From positions 19,965 through 83,964 of the forward strand of contig CAJTSR010000012.1 in NCBI GenBank assembly GCA_910579035.1: a stretch of 64,000 nucleotides of DNA. Direction: 5' to 3'. This DNA comes from an uncultured Muribaculaceae bacterium (GTDB lineage Bacteria > Bacteroidota > Bacteroidia > Bacteroidales > Muribaculaceae). This document shows, piece by piece, positions 33,321-41,814 of this stretch. Below the pieces are notes generated by a model, which did no database searches, had not been told where the DNA came from, and was given only the letters and a program-made list of their open reading frames with translations. Position numbers and translations under genes: made by a program. How positions within the stretch are numbered: position 1 is the first letter of the stretch; the number at the start of each line of letters is the position of its first letter.

Positions 33321-35522
33321 TCAGGAACGCGGCAGTATGATACGCTCGCCAAGAATTTTCACAAGCTCGCGCTGCAACTCTTTATATTCCCCTATCTTCT
33401 TCATTATTTCCAATGCCTCGTCGGCCTGAGCCGGATTCAAGGCAGCAAGCTGCCCCGAAAGCTCCGCCAGCATATCCGACAGAATGGCATTGCGCAACTC
33501 AAAAATAGCACGCGGCACAAGCACATGGAGCTGGTCCTGCTCGGTTTCCACATTCTCCTGCTTTGAATATATCCGCGAAAGCGTGTAGCGCTCCACAAGC
33601 AGGGCGTTGGCAGTATTCCGTACTTCGTCGTCGGCAGAATTTGCCAGATGCAGCTGGCAATATCCGGCATCGAAATCATTAAGAGCCTCGCTTTTGAAGC
33701 GGTCTACCGCTGTCTGAGCCTCACGCTCCATAGCCTCGGCCTGAGCGATGCTCCCGGCGGTGTTGCGTATGTTTTCACGCGCCTGCTCAAGCCTGCGGGC
33801 ACATTCAGCCTCGGTTTCCGCCATATGCCTGGCGCGGTCTGAAGCCCACGACCCATTACGCAACTCTTTAACTGCCTGATAAGTTTTCGCATAAGGAGAG
33901 TATGTCATCGAGAGGCCGTCAAGACTAAGCTCGCTGTCTATGAGGTCAAAAACCGTTCCCGGGCGTATATTGCCATCTTCATCGGCTATATCCGTTATGT
34001 AGAGCAGCCCGTAGCGCACAATATATCGCATCAGCATCTCCTCGTAAGGACGAAGACGGTTGCTGTCGAGCTTCAGAAGCGGCGTTTCGTCTGCCACCGC
34101 TGCTTTCTCATCAGCCACAGCGGCATCTTCTGCAGGCATTATCTCTGCCACGCTCTCACGCGCCCTTGCCCGCTGGGCATTTTTGGCCGCCTCCTCCTGA
34201 CGCTTGGCCCTGAACAGTCTGAGCTGCCCCAAAAGGACATCTTCCGGCACAGACAGGATACGCGAAAGTCCCGATATGTACTCCTGAAGCGTCACGGGAT
34301 CATCAACGAACGCGACCGTTCTCAGAATCTCGTTAATGACCTTGGCTTTTGCCGTGGGGTCATTAGGAGAAACATCGCGCATCATAATGTCAGCCATAAA
34401 GGCTATTATGTCGACCTGATTGGCGGCGAGGTACTGCTCTACCTCGGCCGGCATATGGCTTTGGGCGAACGAATCAGGGTCTTCGCCCGGAGGCAGAAGC
34501 AGCACTTTCACATTAAGGCCTTCGCCTAGCAGAAGATTGATACCTCGCAGCGACGCCTTAATGCCTGCCGGGTCAGCATCGTAAATCAGCGTGACATTCG
34601 TTGTGAAGCGGCGCAAAGCCCTTATCTGCCCTTCGGTAAGAGATGTGCCGGACGATGCCACCACATTGTCTATCCCGGCCTGATGCATCGACACCACGTC
34701 GAGATAACCCTCCACGAGTATGGCGCGGTCTTTACGCGCTATGGCGCTCTTGGCCTGATAAAGGCCGTATAATTCAAGGTTTTTCCTATATACTACCGAC
34801 TCAGGCGAATTGACATACTTGGCAATGCTCTTGTCGGAGCGCATTGTGCGGCCACCGAAGGCTATCACGCGGCCAGATATGCTGTGGATTGGAAATATCA
34901 CACGGCCTCGGAAACGATCGTACACCGAACGCCGCCCGTCGCGGTCGCTTTCCACCGCAAGCCCCGTTTCCACAAGGTATTTTTCCTTGAATCCTGCCGA
35001 TGCTGCCGCCGTTATCAGCTCGTTGCCCTTGTCTATGGCATAGCCGAGGTGGAAACGCTCTATCATAGCATCGCTTATGCCGCGATGGCGCAGATAAGCC
35101 AGCGCCAAATCGCGGCCTTCGGAGGTCGACAGCAGGTTTTTCTCAAAATGCGACAGAGCGAACTCGTTGACAGCCAGCATGGCCTCGCGAGTGTTCTGCG
35201 CGGCACGCTCCTCGTCGGTAAGCTCTTTCTCTACTATCTCTATATTGTACTTCCGCGCGAGATAACGAAGAGCCTCCTGATATGAAAGCTGCTCGTGCTC
35301 CATAATGAAGTTGACAGGCGAGCCGCCCTTGCCGCAGCTGAAGCATTTGCATATGTTTCGGGCGCGGTTTACTGAAAACGACGGCGTACGCTCGTTATGG
35401 AACGGACAAAGCCCCTTGTAGTTGGCCCCGCTGCGCCTGAGTTTTACAAAATCACTTACAACGTCGACTATATCGGCGGTGTCGAGAATTTTATTGACGG
35501 TTTCGGGGTCTATTCTTGGCAT
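33321..35522 (-). CDS. dnaG: DNA primase
   Basis: Makes RNA primers for chromosomal replication and interacts with the DnaB helicase. The zinc-binding domain has CPFH at 39-42 and CFSC at 60-63. The TOPRIM domain shows EGYLDV at 271-276 and DADPAG at 315-320. The long C-terminal region beyond residue 450 is helical and low in conservation, with an acidic Ala-rich linker (AEIMPAEDAAVADEKAAVADE). At 733 residues it is longer than the E. coli enzyme, as is usual in Bacteroidales. The promoter lies 20-27 bases upstream. Confidence 0.96.
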   Translation of the reverse strand: MPRIDPETVNKILDTADIVDVVSDFVKLRRSGANYKGLCPFHNERTPSFSVNRARNICKCFSCGKGGSPVNFIMEHEQLSYQEALRYLARKYNIEIVEKELTDEERAAQNTREAMLAVNEFALSHFEKNLLSTSEGRDLALAYLRHRGISDAMIERFHLGYAIDKGNELITAAASAGFKEKYLVETGLAVESDRDGRRSVYDRFRGRVIFPIHSISGRVIAFGGRTMRSDKSIAKYVNSPESVVYRKNLELYGLYQAKSAIARKDRAILVEGYLDVVSMHQAGIDNVVASSGTSLTEGQIRALRRFTTNVTLIYDADPAGIKASLRGINLLLGEGLNVKVLLLPPGEDPDSFAQSHMPAEVEQYLAANQVDIIAFMADIMMRDVSPNDPTAKAKVINEILRTVAFVDDPVTLQEYISGLSRILSVPEDVLLGQLRLFRAKRQEEAAKNAQRARARESVAEIMPAEDAAVADEKAAVADETPLLKLDSNRLRPYEEMLMRYIVRYGLLYITDIADEDGNIRPGTVFDLIDSELSLDGLSMTYSPYAKTYQAVKELRNGSWASDRARHMAETEAECARRLEQARENIRNTAGSIAQAEAMEREAQTAVDRFKSEALNDFDAGYCQLHLANSADDEVRNTANALLVERYTLSRIYSKQENVETEQDQLHVLVPRAIFELRNAILSDMLAELSGQLAALNPAQADEALEIMKKIGEYKELQRELVKILGERIILPRS

Positions 35523-35541
35523 AGTGGCTGATTTGGTATTG

Positions 35542-35549
35542 CAAAGTTA
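35542..35549 (-). promoter_or_regulatory. Promoter -7 element for dnaG
   Basis: The minus strand reads TAACTTTG, a full match to TAnnTTTG, with ATTG 20 bases upstream as a weak -33 element. The leader is expected to be about 15 bases. Confidence 0.55.
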
Positions 35550-35582
35550 CCAAACCTGCAGCTTCTGTGCAATAGCCAAGCC

Positions 35583-36689
35583 TCACACGGGGATAACGAG
35601 CATCGGTATATCCGTGCGGAAAAGCAACTTATGGGCCAGACCGGGATTGAACAGACGGCTGAAGGCATTGCGGCGTCTGTTAGGAACGACAACAAGGTCG
35701 AAATTGTGATTCTGCTGCAAGGCGGCAAATTCCTTGTCGCCGTCCGACCGGGATACAGGCACAGTCACAAAACAATACTGCGAAAAATTTTCGCGGCAAT
35801 ACTCTCCAAGACGCTGCAAAGCCTTCCCTGCGGAACTGTCGCTGAATCGCGAACGCTTAGGCGTGTGGATTATGGTGACTTTCGCCTTGCAGTCACCGAA
35901 AAGCCTGTACAGAGCGTCCATCGCCAATATATCGTCTTGGTCAAGATTGCTGAAAAACAGTATATTGGCAGGATTCAGCGACTGCTCCACGCCGAGAGGC
36001 TCCGGCACGGTGAGAACCATATAGCGGCCTTCGTCGAGCACTTCGGCGGTGACGCTTCCTATCATCTCGGCTTCTTTCTTCTCCATACCCCTTGTGCCCA
36101 TTATTATCATCGAAGGCAATTCGGCACGGGCGTGGTCGGCAATAACATCTTCGGGCACGCCTTCGGCAACCTTGTGGCCAAATCCCACAACCGGTATCAG
36201 CCCGCTCTTCATAGCTCCGCGAAAACGCTCTGTGAAATTCCGCATCAGGCTCTCCGCATTGGCCCCGAGAGCCTCTCGCGCGCCTCTCTCCCCTATCTCA
36301 TAGCTCAGGGTGTCGGTCAGTTGCACATTGCCGTCGACATAGGGGTCTATGTAGCTGTACAGAAATTTAAGCCGCGCACCTTTCTGCGCGGCAAGATGCG
36401 CCGCCACTTCGGCTGCCTTGAAAGATTTCTCGCTGAAATCGACAGGCACCAGATACGTGTGCTCCACCGGCTGCTCGCCGGCGGGCTGCGCAAAAAGCTC
36501 CTTATTTTCTATAATGCGAAGCGCCAACGGCAAATCGTGTTCAGGGATACGTACACGTACCCCCGAAGAAAAGCCGGGAACCTCAAGGTTCACATTGTTC
36601 AGTTCCACGCTTATGCCCTCGCTTTCCAAAAGACTGCGAAGGGCTATGGCTTTTTCGTAGGTGTGGATTGCAACGGTAATGTATCGCAT
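35583..36689 (-). CDS. Universal stress protein: DUF2007-like domain fused to tandem UspA domains
   Basis: A 368-residue protein with three parts. Residues 1-65 resemble the small DUF2007 'signal-transducing' domain (ALRSLLESEGISVEL then VRIPEHDLPLALRIIE). Residues 75-225 form a UspA domain (HTYLVPVDFSEKSFKAAEVA to LPSMIIMGTRGMEKKEAEMIGSV, which holds the ATP-loop-like GTRG). Residues 240-368 form a degenerate second UspA domain lacking that loop (FDLVVVPNRRRNAF). No signal peptide is present, so it is cytoplasmic. Usp proteins bind nucleotides and help cells survive stress. The DUF2007 fusion suggests a sensory role, which is an inference. Confidence 0.85.
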   Translation of the reverse strand: MRYITVAIHTYEKAIALRSLLESEGISVELNNVNLEVPGFSSGVRVRIPEHDLPLALRIIENKELFAQPAGEQPVEHTYLVPVDFSEKSFKAAEVAAHLAAQKGARLKFLYSYIDPYVDGNVQLTDTLSYEIGERGAREALGANAESLMRNFTERFRGAMKSGLIPVVGFGHKVAEGVPEDVIADHARAELPSMIIMGTRGMEKKEAEMIGSVTAEVLDEGRYMVLTVPEPLGVEQSLNPANILFFSNLDQDDILAMDALYRLFGDCKAKVTIIHTPKRSRFSDSSAGKALQRLGEYCRENFSQYCFVTVPVSRSDGDKEFAALQQNHNFDLVVVPNRRRNAFSRLFNPGLAHKLLFRTDIPMLVIPV

Positions 36690-36760
36690 CGTGGAATAAA
36701 GCTTGAAAAATGGTTAACAATCAAGAGCCTCAAGGCTCAATTCAAAGTGCTTCTAACCAA

Positions 36761-36789
36761 GGACCGCGGGGTTTTCTATCCCGCGGTCC
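36761..36789 (-). terminator. Terminator after the small DNA-binding protein gene
   Basis: GGACCGCGGG (36761-36770) pairs with CCCGCGGTCC (36780-36789) 23 bases after the stop. A smaller palindrome, GAGCCTCAAGGCTC (36725-36738), follows before the universal stress gene. Confidence 0.75.
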
Positions 36790-36811
36790 CTGTTCGTGCC
36801 ATACCGGCTGA

Positions 36812-37069
36812 TTATTCGTTTTCCTGACTCTGAAGGATTTCAACAGCCATATCGTAAATAGTACTGTCGTCAAGTACTACAATGCCGCCGTCGGGACCCG
36901 GTTCGATGTGAACACCACAGTTTTTACCGAAGTCATAGTTGCTACCTCCGAAGTAGTTGCGGACGGTTTGAACTGTAGTGTTAAGACGGTCGGCAATCTG
37001 ATGCATCGAACCGTCGGGAAGGCGGTCTTTGAGTCGACGGAGCTCGTTGAAGGTGATGGTCTTGGTCAT
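36812..37069 (-). CDS. Small DNA-binding protein (helix-turn-helix), Bacteroidales-conserved
   Basis: An 85-residue protein of a type found widely in Bacteroidales and annotated simply as DNA-binding. It starts TKTITFNELRRLKDRLPDGS. A probable helix-turn-helix spans residues 21-42 (MHQIADRLNTTVQTVRNYFG), and the C-terminal half has a conserved HIEPGPDGGIVVLDD block. The arrangement suggests a nucleoid or regulatory protein; targets are unknown. It is monocistronic, with an AT-rich upstream region containing palindromes and a terminator downstream. Confidence 0.8.
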   Translation of the reverse strand: MTKTITFNELRRLKDRLPDGSMHQIADRLNTTVQTVRNYFGGSNYDFGKNCGVHIEPGPDGGIVVLDDSTIYDMAVEILQSQENE

Positions 37070-37169
37070 ATTCGGGTTCTGTTTTAGGTTTGACTTTGTG
37101 TTTTGTTTTTGTTGTTCGCTAAGTTAGTTTCATTTTTCTAACTAAACAAACTATCCGACAAAAAAGTGT

Positions 37170-37187
37170 ATATGTTTTACAACATAT
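37170..37187. promoter_or_regulatory. Palindrome upstream of the small DNA-binding protein gene
   Basis: ATATGTT (37170-37176) and AACATAT (37181-37187) flank TTAC about 100 bases upstream of the gene, in an AT-rich intergenic region of 243 bases (37070-37312). It could be an operator. A second shorter inverted repeat AGTTAG/CTAACT lies near 37122-37142. Confidence 0.35.
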
Positions 37188-37254
37188 TTTTAGTCAAACA
37201 AGGCTAAATATTTAAACTACATTCAAATAGAGCTTATCCGCCCCATAAATAACA

Positions 37255-37289
37255 AGTGGGTGTTTAACAGCATATGCCAAACACCCACT
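37255..37289 (-). terminator. Terminator of the Bat operon
   Basis: AGTGGGTGTTT (37255-37265) pairs with AAACACCCACT (37279-37289), beginning 24 bases after the batE stop, and is followed by the T-rich TTGTTATTTATG on the minus strand. Confidence 0.82.
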
Positions 37290-37312
37290 CAGTCTGTATT
37301 ATTTATCGGAGC

Positions 37313-38086
37313 TCAGATCCGCTCCACGTCGCTGGCACGGAGCCACGCCTTGGCACTGTTGTTTATTTTCACATTGTACCATTTCGGCGACACCGGGTCG
37401 TCGGGAGTGGCGATAGAATCGATAATCTCCACCTTGGTACCCTCGTGGATAGTCACTACTTTGTCGGAAGCCGTGCGCGAGGCGCGAGGTGTGGAGCTGA
37501 GCTGGGTCGAGGGGGTAATTACCACGGCCTCTTCGTGCGATTTGGCCATCGACGCACTCTGCAACGCCACTACAAGCGAGTAGGCGAACACAAACAGCAG
37601 CACTATGCCGCCGAAAAATCCGGCCTTGCGGAATGCCACATTCGTAGAGAATATATACACTGCCACTGCTCCGAGAAGCAACGCGAACATTGCGAACGAA
37701 AACCACGCCCACGAATTAGCCTTCATCGACGAAAGGAGCGAGTGATGCACATTCGACAAAAATGCCGAATCGTCCTCCGGGCGATCCTGAATACGGCTTC
37801 GCACAAATTCAAGATTGGCGCGGGCGTCGGAATTGGTCGGGTCGAGCTTTAGGGCGCGTTCATAGTTCACCACCGCCATACCGAGCTTGTCGGCACGGTA
37901 GTACGCGTTGGCGAGATTATAGTATATGTCGCTGCTCCGGCCTTCGTTCTCGATAGAGCTTCGGTACAGCTCTATCGCGCTACGATAATCTTCCTTATTA
38001 TATGCCGAGTCGGCCTGTTCGCCGAGGCTCGCGGCATGCGCCGCCATAGCGGCCAAAGCCAATATTATAACGAATAATGTTCTCAT
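37313..38086 (-). CDS. batE: BatE: TPR and SH3-like domain protein
   Basis: The last gene of the Bat operon, 257 residues. It has a signal peptide (LFVIILALAAMAAHA), two or three TPR repeats (residues 20-105), two membrane helices (about 125-190), and a C-terminal SH3-like domain (KVVTIHEGTKVEIID to KAWLRASDVERI). The TPRs probably face the periplasm and bind other Bat proteins. Bat operons were first linked to aerotolerance in Bacteroides fragilis, but their molecular job remains unclear. The ATG overlaps the batD stop (ATGA). Confidence 0.88.
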   Translation of the reverse strand: MRTLFVIILALAAMAAHAASLGEQADSAYNKEDYRSAIELYRSSIENEGRSSDIYYNLANAYYRADKLGMAVVNYERALKLDPTNSDARANLEFVRSRIQDRPEDDSAFLSNVHHSLLSSMKANSWAWFSFAMFALLLGAVAVYIFSTNVAFRKAGFFGGIVLLFVFAYSLVVALQSASMAKSHEEAVVITPSTQLSSTPRASRTASDKVVTIHEGTKVEIIDSIATPDDPVSPKWYNVKINNSAKAWLRASDVERI

Positions 38087-39900
38087 CGTTTTTTTACGTC
38101 TTCAATGCTTTTGATTGCTTCGGAGGCTTTTGCATATATATCGGCCATCTCCGCATCTGATGAATTGGGTGTGAACCTTGCCATCTCGCACCTATCGAGG
38201 ATTTCAAGAACTTTGTCGGCATCTTCTCCCGAAAGGCCATAGGCATTGAGCTTATCAGCCACATTATCGCGGGTAAGACCCGAGGGAGATATGGAAAGCT
38301 TGTCGCTTATATAGCCCCAGAGAGCCTTGGCGATAGAGGCATAGAATTCATCGTTGCGATGAGAGTCCATAAACGTTTTCGAGTCCTTGAGGCGCTTGGA
38401 GGCCACGCGGCCTGCCTTGGCGAGCTTGCGCCCCACGACGTCGGCCTCAAGGCGTATGTTGCGGCGGTATACCACAAGCACTCCCACAAGGATTGCTGCC
38501 GCGAGTATATACATAAACCAGTACAGCGGGCTTTCCACAGTGTAGCTTATGTCTGCCACCTGCTCCGACATATCGCTGCGGCGTATATGGAGTATGTCGT
38601 CGATAGAACTGTCGATAGCCTCCTGCGAAACCGCCGGTGCCGCCGACGAGCCGCGCAATACCTTTATTGGCTTGTCGGCAACCTCCACAGTCTTATATTC
38701 GCCGCTTTCCACGTCGAAATACACCAAGGGAACCCCGGGTATGGTATAGTTGCCCACTTCCTGCGGAACTATGGTATATTCAGTGCGGTATGTTCCGGCC
38801 ATATTGGTGCCGCCGCCGATGAGCGAGGCATCGATCTCGGTCTTGGGGGTATACGAATCAATCCCTGCCGGGAACTCTACTGCCGGAGGTGCAAGGAATT
38901 TTATGTTGCCGCGTCCTTTTATGGTGTAGGTATAGGTCGAGGCTTCGTTAGTCCGCATAAGTTCGGGATCGAGCGATGTTTCCACCGTGAAATGACCCAC
39001 GGCGCCGGTAAATCCTGCGGGCTTCGGCGCGGGCAGCTCTTTAACTGTGAGCGAGGCGGCATTCGACGATGTGGTCACAGCCATTTCGACAGGACGTGCC
39101 GTGCGGAAGAAGCCGTGGTTCACTTGTTCGTACTGCACTATTGTCACATCGTACTTACCTGAGTTCACGCTCAGCTTGCCGGCTTTCTGCGGATATAGCA
39201 GCAGGCGTTTCAGCACCGCCGTATGGTAATTCTGGCCGTTATAGTGCTCCATGCTCGATTCGAGGCTCACTGGCAGCTCCTCGGTAAGGAATCCCTCAAA
39301 AGCCGGCTGCGTGGTGACCATAAACGACGATATGTCGTACTTCGTATATACCTTGATAGTGGCTACCACGGGTTCCTGCTCGTACACGCTGTTTTTGGAG
39401 AAGAACACACGCACGAGAAGGTCATCGGGCGACACCCTGCCGGGAGTCTGCGACGACGGCTCGTCGGCACGCGGATTGCGCTGTCCCTGCGCCGCGCCCT
39501 GCGAAGGCCTGTCGGGAGGAAGAATCTGGAAAGATGCCGGACGCGAACTCAGGGTGCGTCCCTGACACGACACGCTTACTTTCGGCACCTCCACAGTACC
39601 AGCACGATCCGCACGGTAAGTGAATGAATAATCGACCGACGAACTCGACGACATCTTGCCGTTGATAATCTGCGTGCTCTGCATCGTCGACATTGCAGGG
39701 CCGTAAAGCAAAGTACAGCCCTCCAGTTCGGGAGCCGACGGCGGATTAGCGTCGCCGTCGCTCAGGCGGAAAGTAAGGCTGAAATTACGGCCTTCCACCA
39801 CATTGCGCGGAGTGAGGAGCGAGAAAGAAGGCTGCTGCGCCCATACGCAGCAGACTGTCAATGCCAGTAATATAAATAGTATAAAACGTTTCTTCGCCAT
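38083..39900 (-). CDS. batD: BatD: large periplasmic membrane-anchored protein
   Basis: A 605-residue member of the BatD/oxygen-tolerance family. It has a signal peptide (FILFILLALTVCCVWA) and a long beta-rich periplasmic region of Ig-like repeats with the typical RNVVEGRNFSLTFRL start and SVYEQEPVVATIKVYT motif. One membrane helix follows near residues 462-480 (WFMYILAAAILVGVLVVY), then a helical cytoplasmic tail. It is read from the batC side with a 40-base gap and overlaps batE by four bases. Its likely partners are BatA and BatB. Confidence 0.92.
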   Translation of the reverse strand: MAKKRFILFILLALTVCCVWAQQPSFSLLTPRNVVEGRNFSLTFRLSDGDANPPSAPELEGCTLLYGPAMSTMQSTQIINGKMSSSSSVDYSFTYRADRAGTVEVPKVSVSCQGRTLSSRPASFQILPPDRPSQGAAQGQRNPRADEPSSQTPGRVSPDDLLVRVFFSKNSVYEQEPVVATIKVYTKYDISSFMVTTQPAFEGFLTEELPVSLESSMEHYNGQNYHTAVLKRLLLYPQKAGKLSVNSGKYDVTIVQYEQVNHGFFRTARPVEMAVTTSSNAASLTVKELPAPKPAGFTGAVGHFTVETSLDPELMRTNEASTYTYTIKGRGNIKFLAPPAVEFPAGIDSYTPKTEIDASLIGGGTNMAGTYRTEYTIVPQEVGNYTIPGVPLVYFDVESGEYKTVEVADKPIKVLRGSSAAPAVSQEAIDSSIDDILHIRRSDMSEQVADISYTVESPLYWFMYILAAAILVGVLVVYRRNIRLEADVVGRKLAKAGRVASKRLKDSKTFMDSHRNDEFYASIAKALWGYISDKLSISPSGLTRDNVADKLNAYGLSGEDADKVLEILDRCEMARFTPNSSDAEMADIYAKASEAIKSIEDVKKR

Positions 39901-39940
39901 ATCTAAATTAAAGAAAGCTCCGTTGAAAAATCAGGCAGTA

Positions 39941-40786
39941 TTACCAAGGCTTGTCGGTCTGAGGACGGCCTGCCGGCTGTTCCTGAGGCTGCACTTTTTT
40001 ACGAGTGGCATTTTCCTTGTTCTGCATAGTCTGGAGTATCTGCTGGGCCGAGCCTGTCATCGGTTTCTGCTGCTGTTGCTGCTGTTGTTCCTCTTGATTC
40101 TGCTGGTCCTGCTGCTGTTGCTGTTGTTGCTGTTGCTGCTCCTGATCTTTTTTGTCCTGCTCGTTCTGGTCTTGGTTCTGATCCTGATTCTGCTCTTGTT
40201 CCTGCTTCTTGAGCTGGGCCAGACGCAGATTCTCACGCGCGTCCATATCTTCGGGCTTGATACGCAGGGCGTCCTTGTAGAAGGCTATGCTCTGGTCGTA
40301 TTTCTCGTCATTGAAAGCAATATTGCCAAGATTGTAATATGCGTGCTGCGCTATTTCGCTGTCAAATTTCTTAGCATCGTCAACCAGTTCGGCAAAAATT
40401 TTTGCGGCTTCCACACGCGGGTCGTTTTCCGTGCCCTTGTTGTCGTCGCTTTGCAACTGCAAAAGGGCGACAGCCTTGTTATATCTGCCACGAATGGAAC
40501 TACCGTTGATATCTATCGCTTTCTGATACTGCTCGAGCGCCTCGTGGAACTTGTCGTCCTTGAATAAGGCATTTCCCCGACGCAGGGCATTGCGTTCGGC
40601 CTTGTACGAAACCGAAGGAGTATAGTATTTCGACTGCTTCTGCTCTGCCGGCTTCTGCGGAGCCGCTTCTGCCGAAACGTCCGGCTGCATAGAAGTAGCT
40701 GCCTCGTCGTCGGGCATTTCAAGCTGTGCTGCCACAGGCAGCGCAAGCATGGCAAAGCCTATGAATATTGCGTGTAGCTTGTTCAT
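39941..40786 (-). CDS. batC: BatC: TPR protein with long glutamine-rich tail
   Basis: A 281-residue exported TPR protein of the Bat operon. It has a signal peptide (HAIFIGFAMLALPVAA) and TPR repeats from about residue 60 to 195, including YYNLGNIAFNDEKYDQSI. The tail from about 200 to 250 is almost entirely Gln, Asp, Asn and Glu, with runs of up to ten glutamines. The final 30 residues (MTGSAQQILQTMQNKE onward) are conserved-looking. The poly-Gln section is encoded mainly by CAG/CAA. The start overlaps batB by four bases. Tail length is likely to vary between strains. Confidence 0.9.
   Translation of the reverse strand: MNKLHAIFIGFAMLALPVAAQLEMPDDEAATSMQPDVSAEAAPQKPAEQKQSKYYTPSVSYKAERNALRRGNALFKDDKFHEALEQYQKAIDINGSSIRGRYNKAVALLQLQSDDNKGTENDPRVEAAKIFAELVDDAKKFDSEIAQHAYYNLGNIAFNDEKYDQSIAFYKDALRIKPEDMDARENLRLAQLKKQEQEQNQDQNQDQNEQDKKDQEQQQQQQQQQQDQQNQEEQQQQQQQKPMTGSAQQILQTMQNKENATRKKVQPQEQPAGRPQTDKPW
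40068..40210 (-). repeat. CAG/CAA low-complexity tract encoding poly-Gln in batC
   Basis: About 140 bases consist mainly of CAG and CAA codons with interspersed GAC, GAG and AAC. The pattern is prone to replication slippage in whole-codon units, which would change tail length without shifting the frame. Confidence 0.8.
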
Positions 40787-41805
40787 TTTTCGTCCTTTGT
40801 GAAGAAAGTTATACCTCGCAGCCAGCTTATCTTACGATCGACCACAAATATATCAATCAGCAAGAACAGAAGCGCTATGGCAGCAAAAGTCGGGAACTGC
40901 TCAGCACCGGCCTTGTAGCTGATAGTGCGAAATTCCGACTTCTGCAGCTTGTCGAGCTGGGAGGTTAGGTCGGAAAGCGCCGCCGGAGAAGCGCCGTTGA
41001 CGTATATGCCGTCGCCTGCGGCAGCTATGTCGCGGGCAAGATTCTCATTGAGCTTGGTAACGACCGGCTGCCCCTGAGAGTCGGTGAATCCTGGAAGAAT
41101 GGCACCACCCTCTGTTCCGAGTCCGATCACGTCTATCTGAATGCCGTTTTCGGCCGCGAGCTTGGCTGCCTCGATTGCCTCGCCCTCGTGGTCCTCGGAG
41201 TCGGTGATCAGAATAATGGCCTTATGCATATCTTCAGCCGGAGAAAAACCGTTCATCGACATTTTGATAGCCTCGGCTATCGATGTGCCCTGATAGGTTA
41301 TAAGCCCGGGATTAAGCTCGTTGAGATACATTTTTGCCGTATAGAAATCAGACGTCAGCGGAAGCTGCATCTTCGACTGTCCGGCAAAAATCACAAGACC
41401 TACCTTGTCATTGTCGAGCCTGTCTACAAGCTTTTCAAGCAGAAGCCGCGCGCGGTCGAGCCTCGGCACTCCGTCTGGACGGTCGGTCGACGAGGCAAGC
41501 ATCGAATTCGACACGTCGAAAGCTATCATTACCTCTATGCCGGCCGATGTTTCCTGCTCTTCCTTGGCACCGGCGCGCGGACGTGCCAGCACTATCACCA
41601 AAGCGGCAAGCGCTATCATCTGCAAAGTAAGTTTCACTGCCGGTGTATAGCGCGAAGTATCAGGCATCTGCCGCGCCACGACGTCGGGACGCCCGAAACG
41701 GCGCAACTTGGCCCGGCGAGAAATCCTCGCCGCCATAAAGAGGAGAACAAACAGCGGTATCGCCGCCAATAAATACAGGTATGTTGGGTGTGCGAAGTCG
41801 AACAT
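40783..41805 (-). CDS. batB: BatB: von Willebrand factor A domain membrane protein
   Basis: A 340-residue Bat protein. Two N-terminal membrane helices (YLLAAIPLFVLLFMAA and ALVIVLARP) precede a VWA domain with a MIDAS motif, DVSNS at residues 97-101. A C-terminal helix (FPTFAAIALLFLLIDIFVV) follows. VWA domains bind protein partners through a metal ion. BatA and BatB form parallel subunits anchored in the inner membrane. It is coupled to batC by a four-base overlap. Confidence 0.94.
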   Translation of the reverse strand: MFDFAHPTYLYLLAAIPLFVLLFMAARISRRAKLRRFGRPDVVARQMPDTSRYTPAVKLTLQMIALAALVIVLARPRAGAKEEQETSAGIEVMIAFDVSNSMLASSTDRPDGVPRLDRARLLLEKLVDRLDNDKVGLVIFAGQSKMQLPLTSDFYTAKMYLNELNPGLITYQGTSIAEAIKMSMNGFSPAEDMHKAIILITDSEDHEGEAIEAAKLAAENGIQIDVIGLGTEGGAILPGFTDSQGQPVVTKLNENLARDIAAAGDGIYVNGASPAALSDLTSQLDKLQKSEFRTISYKAGAEQFPTFAAIALLFLLIDIFVVDRKISWLRGITFFTKDEK

Positions 41806-41814
41806 AGGTTGAAC

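Noticed and set aside
36725..36738. Palindrome GAGCCTCAAGGCTC as an operator
   Set aside because: It lies between a terminator and the universal stress gene and is more simply part of the transcription-end structure; no second copy was seen.
40068..40210. CAG/CAA tract as a phase-variable contingency locus
   Set aside because: Slippage would occur in triplets and keep the frame, so it could change length but not switch the gene on and off.
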